NCBI GenBank assembly: GCA_000827265.1
Contig: KN834826.1
Location: forward strand, 25,692-43,402
DNA length: 17,711 nt
Direction: 5' to 3'
DNA from: Collybiopsis luxurians FD-317 M1
Lineage: Eukaryota; Basidiomycota; Agaricomycetes; Agaricales; Omphalotaceae
A model generated the notes under the pieces. That model did not search any database and had not been told where the DNA came from. It saw only the letters and a list, made by a program, of their open reading frames with translations. The position numbers and the translations under genes are program-made. The number at the start of each line of letters is the position of its first letter. The first letter of the stretch is position 1. Below, in pieces: positions 8,140 through 16,369 of this stretch.

Positions 8140-8346
8140 CAGGAAAAATGGGTTGAGCTTGGGGTTACATGATGACAACCTCAGGGAACCTAAGAAGAAT
8201 AAAACACTTCAAACACTTAGGTTACCTAGGCTTCCACTGTGCAACCTCAGGTCACCTCAGGTAACCTAAGTGCTTGAAGTGTCCTATTCTTCTTAGGTTC
8301 CCTGAGGTTGTCATCATGTAACCCCAAGCTCAACCTCTTTGTCCTG
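8140..8346. mobile_element. Foldback MITE, CAGGA...TCCTG ends, related to the 12958 element
   Basis: Arms 8140-8230 and 8256-8346 (about 91 bp each) are nearly perfect reverse complements: a 50-bp block around GGTTGAGCTTGGGGTTAC and ACCTCAGGGAACCTAAGAAG is identical in both. The loop is about 25 bp. Tips are CAGGA...TCCTG, flanked by AT on both sides; since AT is its own reverse complement, it may be a 2-bp target duplication or part of the inverted repeat. The same ~90-bp terminal sequence opens the element at 12958, so this copy looks like two left ends joined head to head. It lies immediately behind the truncated DUF6729-like gene. No coding capacity. Confidence 0.85.
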
Positions 8347-8947
8347 ATGGAAGTGCCAAAGCCAGCTGTTTACTGCTTCAGAGAGAAGCTCAGCTTCTTC
8401 ACCAGCTCACATGGTGGCTGCATATGAGACCAGCATGTGCTCAAGCAATGATGTGCAGCAGTCAAAGTCAGATCCAGAACAAGAAAACTCCTGGGTGGGC
8501 ACCTAGAAAGCTAATTTAAAAAGAGAATAGGAGTGCATAAGCTGAAATGTTGTACCTCCCAATGCAGAGCAAATTTGAGGACATCATTGCAACAGAAAGC
8601 AGGAGTAGGGGAGCTCTCAATCATTTCCAGTACCTTTTCAAATTTTTTCTTGGCTTTTTCCTCGCCCTCCTGAAAGAAATCTGAGCTTGGCACAGCACGG
8701 GCTAAAAAATGTAATCCAAACTTACACATGTATATTGAACAACCGACATGCCCAGAGCATGGTATAAAAATCTTGACACCCCATAATACAGCATAATGAT
8801 GCAAACAGCTAGGCCTACACACAGTATAACATTACATTAGTGAATTTGATATGTTGAGAATATGGCAGCACTTATTGATGCCCTGCCGTTAATAATGGGC
8901 CAATGCTGCCGCATGGCAGGGACTCGTGCCCAGCATACAAATGTGCT
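8347..8947 (-). pseudogene. Possible minus-strand coding remnant, unrecognised
   Basis: On the minus strand an open frame from 8822 contains a credible charged segment, VPSSDFFQEGEEKAKKKFEK, followed by VLEMIESSPTPAFCCNDVLKF. A plausible intron (GTACAACATT near 8558 to TTTCTAG near 8502) leads to another protein-like frame (EFSCSGSDFDCCTSLLEHML, then AGEEAELLSEAVNSWLWHF after a TGA). It reads like a broken transposon gene, but I recognise no domain. The + strand of the same stretch is also open between 8350 and 8500, so the strand is not certain. Confidence 0.3.
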
Positions 8948-9110
8948 GGATCCTCTCATATGCCGTCAAAGCCGTGGAATTTTAATTGCAATAATGAGCA
9001 CAGGTTGTATGACATCACAAAATGCAATCCCACCTTAATGTAGCTTAGTTCCATTGGACCGGATCTCCTCATATGCAGTCAAAGCCTTGGAATTTCAATT
9101 GCAATATAAT
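8948..9110. repeat. ~48-bp direct repeat, two copies
   Basis: 8948-8996 and 9061-9110 share CTCATATGC.GTCAAAGCC, TGGAATTT and AATTGCAATA, differing at about six positions and spaced 113 bp apart. A shorter direct repeat, GTGGCTGCCAGT, occurs at about 9328 and 9389. These are probably transposon debris. Confidence 0.6.
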
Positions 9111-9769
9111 CCCATGATAGTTATACTGTATCCACCATTTAGTTTGAGTAATCAATATTATGGGACTAATACAAAATTGCCTGTCTAGGATCAGGCACGG
9201 AATTCACCACCTCAAAAACTCGGCATTCCATTTCATTCCATGCACTCGTAAATATTGGCGTAGCCGGCTGGGGTAATGAGGAATGAGGAAATGTGTAAAA
9301 GGGGCAAGACAAGAGAAGATTTGTAAGGTGGCTGCCAGTTGCTAAGCTTATTCTCGCACCTGGACCCTCTGAAATATACTAAGTATTTGTGGCTGCCAGT
9401 CACTCACAGTATGAACCTTAATCAAATCGAGAATAATCAATCAAAAATCAGATTTTCTTCACGGTACAAGCAGTACATTCAGATTAAAGTACAGAGATAA
9501 TTATTTTGGAGAGAATAGAGATGAGACAGGCTTGGATGGAGAAGCCGTTCTCATTTAAGGTTTGCTGAAAGTGCAAATAATCAGAATGGTCTCCGATGAA
9601 GTGGGTAACTGAGTAAATGTACCTGGCACCCGACTTGATAGTCTCAGCCTCCTTCGGGTTCTTGACCTCATCACCAACTTTGCAGTTGTTCCTCCATGCA
9701 TACCATTGCATTTCCATTGTGAAAAGTTATATATAACATGAGCATATGAAAAGTGCAGTGAGAGCTAAT
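9111..9769 (-). pseudogene. Mostly non-coding; weak minus-strand frame
   Basis: A minus-strand frame from 9717 to 9484 (77 codons) begins MEMQWYAWRNNCKVGDEVKN and includes AETIKSGARYIYSVTHFIGD. Its composition is protein-like, but I see no domain, and it lies downstream (minus sense) of the repeated decayed coding region at 9.77-11.1 kb, so it may be that gene's 3' exon. The rest is unique AT-rich sequence. Confidence 0.25.
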
Positions 9770-11100
9770 TGACACTTACATGTTCCACTTGAAGGTAAAT
9801 TTTACGAGGTAATTCTGCTAGGTCAGGTAGGCAAGCAATATGTTTTGTGTGTTCCTTGGATGTCAAGCTCAGGTACCAATATGCAAAAGCCTTGCGTTCT
9901 GTCTTTTGTTTTCTCTTCTGGGGCATGTAGTTGGTGCATTGGGAGCAGTGTCGGCGTATCCACAAATGACCCTCCGTAGTAATCCAATATGGACTTTAGA
10001 CACTCAGTGAAGTGAAGACAGTTGAAATGACATATGTATGTACCTTTTTTTTTGTCTCGCCACATGAAACAGGGTGAGCCAACATCTTGGTTTAAGAGAG
10101 CCAATGAGCGCTAATTTTATGTTGTCGGCTGTGATCAGCTGCAGCAGCCTGATGGAAAACATATGGGCAAGGATACTAAAGTAGTGGATGAACCAGGGTC
10201 GGGTTACAGTTGGCTTTCAACATTCATCTTGTCCGCTGCCAATGCTCAGTCTTCAGTATCAAAATCAGCCAGATTGAGACCGTCAGACCTTCTATTCTTT
10301 GTTAAAACTGACTTCAATTGCTTTTCATACCAGCCGCCACATTTTGTTCTGCCAGGGTGCCATGCAATTCCAACGAGTTTGTAGAATCGCTTTCTTAACA
10401 CTTCCCATATTCACAAATGTCCTTGGGTACAAGTCAGCTGCCTTTCGGTGGTTGTTTTCTAAGTCATTTTATCCATCTCTAGCTCCCCATCTCCTCCTCA
10501 TTTGACTTTGCGGAACTTCAAACTAGCACAGATGGTCTTAGTAGAATCTGGGAACAGTATCTCCTATGGACACCCTGTCTACAGCACAAAAACTAGCCCG
10601 ATTGAAAAGGTAAGGCTATATGTGTACATAGTGAATGGGGTTCTGAAGGTCTTACAGGACAATTATTCACCATTTCGTCTTCTCTCTCTCCCATGGCTCA
10701 TGCCAAATTGTGGATTCCCATTATTACTACTGATACCCTCTCAAAAATACCTGTGGTATGTATCTGCTCTCTTCCAAGAGCTTTTGTTCAATGTTTTTGT
10801 CCTGTTATGTCCATCTCCAGTCTCTTACGACTTCCATGATATTGCTTGCAGAACTCAGAGCTGGAACACTTGGTCTCAGCAAAATGCAGGGATGGTATCT
10901 CACATGAACACTCCATCTCTTGCACAAATATGGACCAGATTGAAACGGTCAGACCATATCGATATACATCATACCTGACTCTATCTGCCTTGATGTATGA
11001 GCTTTCAACTTACCATTGGCTTCGTCTCTTGCGTTTCTGTCAAATGAGTCAAGAATCTTTTTTGGTATTGCTGGACCATTAACATTCTCTGCGGTACAGA
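9770..11100 (-). repeat. Four decayed ~335-bp tandem units with protein-like minus-strand frames
   Basis: Read on the minus strand, equivalent points recur at about 11095 (ACCGCAGAGAATGTT), 10757 (ACCACAGGTATTTTTG), 10428 (ACCCAAGGACATTTG) and 10091 (ACCAAGATGTTGG): spacings of 338, 329 and 337 bp. Within units 1 and 2 a ~150-bp block aligns well (10960-10805 against 10610-10455): TTTCAAT..GG, TTTGTGC, GAGATAC...TCCC, TAAGACCA against TGAGACCA, GTTC.GCAA and GGAGATGG. Unit 3 preserves GTCTGAC.GT.TCAATCTGG. Each unit has one protein-like frame, for example EMECSCEIPSLHFAETKCSS in unit 1, VGIAWHPGRTKCGGWYEK in unit 3 and RRHCSQCTNYMPQKRKQK in unit 4, with Cys followed by basic residues. Frames are broken by stops and shifts. 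This is either a decayed tandem duplication or an ancient repeat-protein gene. By-eye alignment, modest certainty. Confidence 0.45.
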
Positions 11101-11460
11101 TTTTGGCTTCTGGAACAATATGCGTAGTTTATTTTGTCTGGTTCTAGTGGCATTTCTTGTTGAGCGCTCACATTGGGCATCTCAATGTCCAGATCGGTGA
11201 ATCCATTTTTAATGTCTTCTCTCAAGGCTAGACTTGTACTGCAGCCTTCGATGTCTATTGTCATGCTCCGGCCTAAGTTGTACAAAACGGCGGCTGTGTG
11301 AAAAGCTGTGAATGCTTGCAAAAGTGTAAAGTACTACAACAAGTAATATGTCTGCTCTTACGCGTGTGTTTCAATTGACATGTATTCAGGAACAAGGAGC
11401 TGATCAATGAAAACCATCGCGAAGTTCATCATCCAAGTAGTTCCAACTGTGAAAAGTCTA
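11079..11460 (-). pseudogene. Minus-strand protein-like exons upstream of the tandem units
   Basis: A frame at about 11453-11374 (TTWMMNFAMVFIDQLL, then VPEYMSIETHA) can be spliced over GTAAGAGCAG...TTCACACAG to AVLYNLGRSMTIDIEGC and on to LREDIKNGFTDLDIEMP, ending at a stop at 11079. It would form the 5' part of the minus-strand remnant continuing through the tandem units. It overlaps the upstream part of the + strand gene at 11390-11953, so one of the two readings is probably an antisense shadow. No family recognised. Confidence 0.25.
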
Positions 11461-11953
11461 TCCCGTATGTTTTTCCTTACCAATTTTGAAGTTTCATCCT
11501 TGACATCTCTCCAGCTCCGATGCCTCGAGGAGCACCAGTGTTACCACCACAAAGTCGGACACCGGTAATTATTGGATCCAAAAAGCTGCGCAACTGGAAG
11601 AATATTATCAAGAGTTTGTTGGCAGCTTGTGTCGAGGTTTTTTTGATAGCTTGGTTTTTATATGGTCAAACAAGGTTCAGAACTCAGGCCAAGATGTTGA
11701 TATATTTGAAGCTGCACTGGACAAAGCCAATGGGCTTTCGGATAAAGTCATCCTGTACTTTGGAAAAATTCTCAATTTGGAGGGATACAGTGAGACAACT
11801 CGTCAAGTGGAACATCTTAAAAGTCACCTTTATTGGGTAGTATTGTGGGCAGAAGATCTGATCTGTTGGGCCACAGAAGGGGTGGATGAGGTATTGCGAC
11901 GACATTGTAAAGGGCAGTTAAAGTATCAGCGCGAACTTTTGCCAGAGCAGTAA
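11390..11953 (+). CDS. Unrecognised protein, 3' exons of a gene
   Basis: The last exon, 11515-11953, is open for 146 codons and ends in LKYQRELLPEQ and a TAA. Its composition is convincingly coding: QLEEYYQEFVGSLCRGFFDS, then DIFEAALDKANGLSDKVILY, then HLYWVVLWAEDLICWATEG, predicted to be mostly helical. A 50-bp intron at 11465-11514 (GTATGT, CTTGACAT, CTCCAG) joins it in phase 2 to an upstream exon 11390-11464 (NKELINENHREVHHPSSSNC). A further intron, 11343-11389, may lead to more 5' exons, but no start codon is assigned, so the gene is 5' incomplete here. No signal peptide or catalytic motif is seen, and I do not recognise the family. A minus-strand protein-like frame overlaps only the 5' part. 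Confidence 0.5.
11465..11514 (+). other. Intron in the 11390-11953 gene
   Basis: 50 bp, GTATGTTTTT donor, CTTGACATC branch region, TCTCCAG acceptor. It joins ...KSIP to SDASRSTS in phase 2 with no stop. Confidence 0.55.
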
Positions 11954-12423
11954 ACTTACTATGTATTCGTTACACATTTTCTTGAATATTTTTATGATCA
12001 TTATTTTCTCACCACAAGTAATGAACAAAGCAACTTGTAATTCATAACATTGACAATGACAGCATTAATGGCAGACTACAAGTACACAGTTCGGCTACAA
12101 GAAAGTCCGTGAAACTCAATGTACAGCGTACTGTGCAAAGTGTGCCCCAAGTCCTGGACTTAACTTGCACATAGTCCATTCTCAAATAGCGATTTCTTTG
12201 ATCCTGTATATCAATAGCGAAGGTGTAAATGTACATATAGCTGTAGGAACTTGCATTGCAGTTCATTTTGACATATGAACTGCAACAGAAGTGAGCAGAC
12301 CAGATTCCGAAACATAAAAAAATGAGTGCGGAACTCAAATAGCAATGATTCACACTTCAATCATACTGAATGTAGTCTTGGTGCATATACATCTCCAAAA
12401 ATCTCACAAGCTGGAAAGGTCAG
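11954..12423. other. Spacer with one weak minus-strand frame
   Basis: A minus-strand frame at 12353-12042 begins MNHCYLSSALIFLCFGIWSA, which looks like a signal peptide, and is rich in Cys. However it lacks a matching mature domain, intron or TATA, and its tail is again hydrophobic, so I do not call it a gene. An 11-bp inverted repeat, TTGCAGTTCAT...ATGAACTGCAA, lies at 12256-12285 with an 8-bp loop. Confidence 0.35.
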
Positions 12424-12655
12424 ACACCAATCTTGCATTGTGAGGGTCCATGAGAGCACTCAAATATCCCCAGTCCTTGCTCCCTTATTCCTTGCTGAGG
12501 AAGCGACGTGGGTTTCTCCCAATGTTCTTGCCTTAAAATTCATCTAACTATCTCCCTCAGCTTTGAATTCGCCATGTGTAATCCTCCATTCTACAGTAGT
12601 GCTGAGGACGTAGCCCGATCAACTGAGGTGAAGCAGTTTGGTCCTGATGCTGTGT
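12424..12655 (+). pseudogene. Fragment of a METTL16-type RNA m6A methyltransferase gene
   Basis: The second exon (12561-12655) encodes FEFAMCNPPFYSSAEDVARS followed by TEVKQFGPDAVC. The NPPF tetrapeptide at 12580-12591 is the catalytic motif IV of the METTL16/RlmF methyltransferases (Pfam DUF890/Methyltransf_10), and the MCNPPFYSS context is typical of the eukaryotic members, which methylate U6 snRNA and other RNAs. A 53-bp intron (12508-12560; GTGGGT, TCTAAC, CCCTCAG) joins it in phase 2 to an upstream exon with VRVHESTQISPVLAPLFLAE, which fits the segment before NPPF in the family. A likely donor, GTATGC at 12656, follows. The expected N-terminal part and the CTG-type continuation are absent: about 60 residues survive of a domain of some 250. 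Because introns are kept, this was a DNA-level copy or the remnant of a broken gene. Identity fairly sure from the motif, exact upstream border not. Confidence 0.65.
12508..12560 (+). other. Intron in the METTL16-like fragment
   Basis: 53 bp, GTGGGTTTCT donor, CATCTAACTATC branch site, TCTCCCTCAG acceptor. It restores the reading frame from LAEEA to TFEFAMCNPP. Confidence 0.65.
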
Positions 12656-12957
12656 GTATGCCCAATCTTATATCCTTGTGGATCTATCACTGACTAGATG
12701 GCCATGGTTTATGGAAAGCCGGAAGGCCTTGCATGTCACCGAGGTTGATCATCAGTGTCCCTTGACAGGACCTAAGTCACTGTATGTCATCTGACTTTTC
12801 CTTGCTTACATTTGCTGACATCCGCTGAAGCTAGCTGAACAGCAGCATTCATTACATTATTGAGGTACTCTTAGCGCTGCCCATGGCAGCAATACCTGAC
12901 ACAAATCAGTAATAATATGTAAAGTAATTACATACAACAATTTTAAAATACATGCAT
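12656..12957. other. Spacer after the METTL16-like fragment
   Basis: A short intron-like segment (12656-12697: GTATGC, CACTGAC, TAG) follows the last recognised exon. Beyond it, a frame near 12740-12795 reads TEVDHQCPLTGPKSLYVI, which faintly resembles the acidic EVEM..PGGE segment that follows the catalytic motif in the family. The alignment is out of phase and weak. The rest is unremarkable. Confidence 0.3.
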
Positions 12958-13773
12958 CAGGAAAAATAGCTTGAGCTTGGGGTTAAATTATAACAACCTC
13001 AAGAAACCTAAGAAGCATAGGACACTTCAAGTACTTAGGTTACCTAGGTTTCCACAGTCCAACCCCTATATCCTAGGGTGCCTAGGTTGTCCTAGGTTGT
13101 CTCAGGTTGCCCCAGGTTGCCCCAGGTTGGCTCAGGTTGGCTCAGGTTACCTGAGGTTACCCCAGGTTGCATAAAGGGTTAATAAGTAAAAATAATATAT
13201 CTTTATATATTACTGTTTGTACTCTATTCTACTGTATATAGTGAGTTATTTTACTTGTATAGTAGTAGTATTGAACTTGTACATATTTTATGTATAGTAA
13301 GTATGGTGTACATTTTCGTCAGGTATTATACTTTATAATGTATTACAGTATACTAGTATTAACCTAATATACTCAAGTACAGTATTTCAGTACAGTAAAG
13401 AGCTTATACATGTACATATAGTGTGTATATAGTATGGTATAATTGTGATATACTTGGTTTGACCATATGAAAATTATTTTGATTGTAGACAGCTCACGGA
13501 GTTGCATCATGTGACTTATGTCAAATTTCAGTTTCTATGAGTTATCTACAACTAAGAAGGTGTCCATGTCATGCATTTAGGATAGATTAGAGCATAGGTA
13601 TATATATTTAATATAATTTTGCCTTATTTGGTAATATTTACAGCATCACTCCTCAGGTATCCTTGGGATACCTGAGGTTCACCCAGGTTGCACAGGTCAC
13701 CTAGGTCACCCAGGTCCCTCAGGTTGCTCCAGGTTGCCTCCTAGGTAACCTGAGGCTCAGACCATTTTTCCTG
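12958..13773. mobile_element. 816-bp non-autonomous element sharing ends with the 8140 foldback
   Basis: Tips CAGGAAAAAT and ATTTTTCCTG are inverted, flanked by AT on both sides as at 8140-8346. The first ~90 bp match the arms of that foldback at roughly 85%: GCTTGAGCTTGGGGTTA, CAACCTCA, AACCTAAGAAG, ACACTTCAA and CTTAGGTTACCTAGG. Inside are a left decamer array (13071-13170), an AT-rich core (13180-13620) with TATATAGT/TACTGTA words, and a right cluster of CCCAGGTT-like units (13650-13750) in opposite arrangement. No coding capacity. It is presumably moved by a transposase encoded elsewhere. Confidence 0.75.
13071..13170. repeat. 10-bp minisatellite (CYYAGGTTRN), ten units
   Basis: Ten consecutive decamers in exact register: CCTAGGTTGT twice (13081-13100), CTCAGGTTGC, CCCAGGTTGC, CCCAGGTTGG, CTCAGGTTGG twice, CTCAGGTTAC, CTGAGGTTAC and CCCAGGTTGC, with a looser first unit at 13071. 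The array sits subterminally in the 816-bp element, where transposase-binding repeats are usual. The small open frame 12971-13174 is a product of this repeat. Confidence 0.85.
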
Positions 13774-14088
13774 ATATGATGTCTATTACATTGACAGCTG
13801 ACAGACACAATGGTATTCTTGTCAAACAGAGGATGTCCATAGCAAGCTATGCAAATAATTTTGGAGATCATAAATGCCCCAGCTCAGAGAAATAACCATT
13901 TGGGGTATTATCTATGGATTGATTGAATAGGTACAAGAAGTTTGGCCTCGAACTGCGGCTAGTGTCTTTCAACTTGAAGGGGGAAGAACAGAATGAAGCA
14001 CAAGAAGTATCCACACTGTCAATGTGCAATGCATGTAAAGGAGACAGAAGGAATGATATACTGTATATTGGGTTGTGAGGAATCATAA
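13774..14088. other. Spacer, no gene supported
   Basis: The minus-strand frame at 14131-13868 has no recognisable features. AT-rich unique sequence otherwise. Confidence 0.4.
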
Positions 14089-14271
14089 TCTTTATATAAG
14101 CGAAGACACTGTCAAATATTGTTGACAACAAGGGCTTTCATTGTCCATAAAGATCAACAGGATGGAAGTGCTCTGGGTGACACTGGATTCAGTTTCTGGA
14201 GCTCAGCTTCTCTGGCTGGCAGTGTGCTGCAGCATCTGGACTACTCTAGGAAGAAAAAGTGTAAATGGTAA
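14089..14271 (+). pseudogene. Possible fragment of a METTL21/EFM-like lysine methyltransferase gene
   Basis: An open frame without its own start reads CQILLTTRAFIVHKDQQDGS, then ALGDTGFSFWSSASLAGSVLQH and LDYSRKKKCKW, ending at TAA 14269-14271. The G-x-x-x-W-x-(S/A)-(S/A)-x-x-L pattern precedes SAM-binding motif I in the Methyltransf_16 family (METTL21/EFM type, which methylate elongation factors or chaperones). A donor-like GTAAAT lies at 14261. Just past it, 14298-14325 reads ELAAN, stop, LGCC, reminiscent of a decayed motif I (ELGAGTGLVG). The evidence is short and by eye. It could also be an unrelated frame. Confidence 0.3.
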
Positions 14272-14955
14272 AATCATATACAGTATTGACTTTGAAGGAG
14301 AATGAATTAGCTGCAAATTAATTGGGATGTTGTTCTATACCGACATTTTGCTATCAATTCTACTACATTGACAGTACATAGACCAAAACTCACATTGTAT
14401 ATGGCCACAGTTAATCAATTGCTTCCTGTTCCTCAGCAGTGTTAAGTGTGCAAAACAACAAATAAAGGGAATAATTACACACAGTGATGTAATGAACTGT
14501 GCTTCAGTTACAGGGCTGAGACAACGGCCATATGATGGTGCTGGACAGTGGAAAGCACATAGAAGACAAGTTTGATAGGCTGGGTCACCTGGCAAAACAG
14601 GCTTCTTTAGGTCAATGTATGCATATGAAAAATTCCTCATCACATTGGCAGAATAGTATTTTGTGAATGTGCTATTAATCTGACATCACGTTTCATTTTT
14701 TCTCAACTTTTCAGATTTTTCTGGCATTTTGTTTTGATTAAGACTTCTAAATTGATGAACCTCCATTCAACACAATACAGTATTGTTTCAAAAGGATTCT
14801 CAGCCGGTATGATAATGATGGTTCACCAGTCAGTTCATTAGTCCAGTGCTGCAAAAGCTGGATGACAGTTAGAGCTAAAAGTTCAAGAATATTAAGTTCT
14901 TGACTCAAAATAAGCATAATTGAGAATGTTTTGAGTTAAGTTCAGAGGACCCAAT
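14272..14955. other. Spacer, no gene supported
   Basis: A minus-strand frame at 14643-14335 lacks any domain or splice support. The rest is AT-rich with no repeat structure seen. Confidence 0.4.
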
Positions 14956-14963
14956 GATGCATG
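14956..14963 (+). repeat. Left target-site duplication GATGCATG
   Basis: Identical to 15507-15514 and abutting the left tip of the hAT-like element; note that the sequence is almost palindromic. Confidence 0.85.
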
Positions 14964-15506
14964 TAGTGATGTGACAGCTGGGGCCCAGCTCAAAAGCCCC
15001 GGCCACAGCTCATCCAAATGCTGAGCCAGGCCCTAAATGACAGCCAGGGCCTGGCTCAGGCTCAGGCCCCGGCTCAACCTACCTGGATTAACAATCAGCA
15101 ATTTGGCCAGCATTACACATGAATGTGATACATTTTTACATCTCTTATTACTATTTGAGCTGCCTGTAATAAAGAATGTGTGCCAGTAAGGAATTGCATG
15201 ACCATCATGAATCATTGCATCAAAGTCATGTGATGTGTATGCTTTCAGGTTGCAGAAAGCAGATTGAAAACACCTTGGAAAAATAAAAATTAATAAAGCA
15301 GTCACCATAAAATAGTATATGAGAAGTCAATGGTGATTTTGGTAGACTAATTCTTCAATAAAAAGACCATTTCAACCTTAATTTTAATATAGAAAAAGCC
15401 CCGGCCCAGGGCTTTCTAAAATGCTGAGCTGGGCCCTAAGCCATCAGAGGGCCGGGGCCCGGCTCGGACGGCTCAACGGCTCTGGGCCGGAGCTGTCACA
15501 TCACTG
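14964..15506. mobile_element. Non-autonomous hAT element with 8-bp target duplication
   Basis: The left end TAGTGATGTGACAGCT and the reverse complement of the right end CAGTGATGTGACAGCT differ only at the first base, and both fit the hAT pattern Y-A-R-N-G. Further in, GGGGCCCAGCTC faces CCGGCCCAGAGC. An exact 8-bp direct repeat, GATGCATG, flanks the element (14956-14963 and 15507-15514), the hallmark target duplication of hAT. The ends are strongly GC-rich, with repeated GGCCC, GGCTCAG and GAGCCGGG words (15000-15080, 15395-15490), around an AT-rich middle. There is no transposase; the minus-strand frame at 15308-15033 is not convincing. The TIR similarity and intact target site suggest a relatively young insertion. 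Confidence 0.88.
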
Positions 15507-15514
15507 GATGCATG
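15507..15514 (+). repeat. Right target-site duplication GATGCATG
   Basis: Identical to 14956-14963 and abutting the right tip of the hAT-like element. Confidence 0.85.
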
Positions 15515-16369
15515 ACTGAAACATCCTCTCAAAATGATATAGAAGTAGCACTCCAAGTAACAAAGGCCCAGCTTCTCCATACAAAGGGTCAGTAATTGTA
15601 AGACCCAGTGTTTGTGGCTTATAGCAACTTACTGGTATTTGGATTCTAAAATACTTAGCATATCAGCCGCTGCAGGTCCCAGCTTGTATTTTTCCTTGCA
15701 GTTATTTCTTTGAATCTACATTTAATTTCCTGTTGTCTCATTTTCTCAAAGTTACTTTTGACAACCTCAGATCTACTGTTTACAGTATTCTTCAACCAGC
15801 GGTAACATAGTAAGTATAACCAACTATGCACTTTTCATTGTGCATATTATTGAATATCTCCCTAGCCAATCATTGAATACTAGTCCTATCTCTGCACTGT
15901 TTATATCATTTCCATAACCTTTAAGTAAGTCCAAGTCAGTCAGTAGCTACTTTGTAGGTTTTGGAGCAGACCATAACATATTAGTACCTAAGCTTTCTAA
16001 TGCTCTATCCACTGTAGTCCATGTCCCTGATCCTGACAGACAGTGGTATCACCAGAACCATCAAGCAGCATCTACACCTGAAGAGGCCACTGAATATCAA
16101 ATTTCCAGCACAGGAGACATTGAGTATCTAATCGACATTCTCCCCTTCAAAACCAATGAATGCCCACCGCATGCACATACATGAGAACTCAGGGTGTGCC
16201 AAGACGGCAAGGCGCATACATGTACTGTACAATAACATTTCCTAGAGTTTCACTGCCATATAAAGACAATGACAATGAGTAATGGACACATACTTGAGCG
16301 TGTATTATCTATATCTATCCTAAGTCATATCATACTCTTATGCTTTCTACTTAGCAGGAGCTGACAGGT
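15515..16369. other. Unique AT-rich stretch, no gene seen
   Basis: No open frame above background, no inverted-repeat element and no RNA-like structure recognised. Confidence 0.4.

Noticed and set aside
8140..8346. Bacterial-style terminator or CRISPR-like repeat in the long hairpin
   Set aside because: Two long inverted arms with transposon-like tips and AT flanks, in a eukaryotic intron-bearing context; no spacers or direct repeats.
10502..10978. 158-codon + strand frame
   Set aside because: It covers two units of the degenerate tandem repeat antisense to more protein-like minus-strand frames, and has no domain, splice or promoter support.
10788..11128. KDZ-type transposase from a minus-strand frame reading VPEAKICTAENVNGPAIPKK
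   Set aside because: The words faintly resemble the segment before a KDZ catalytic region, but the frame ends at a stop near 10953, the candidate splice phases do not fit, and the same bases belong to the ~335-bp repeat unit whose other copies do not look KDZ-like.
12042..12353. Second secreted cysteine-rich protein on the minus strand
   Set aside because: A signal-like start alone; no TATA, no intron, a hydrophobic tail and no cysteine pattern of a known kind.
12971..13174. 67-codon frame in the 816-bp element
   Set aside because: Most of it is translation of the decamer array.
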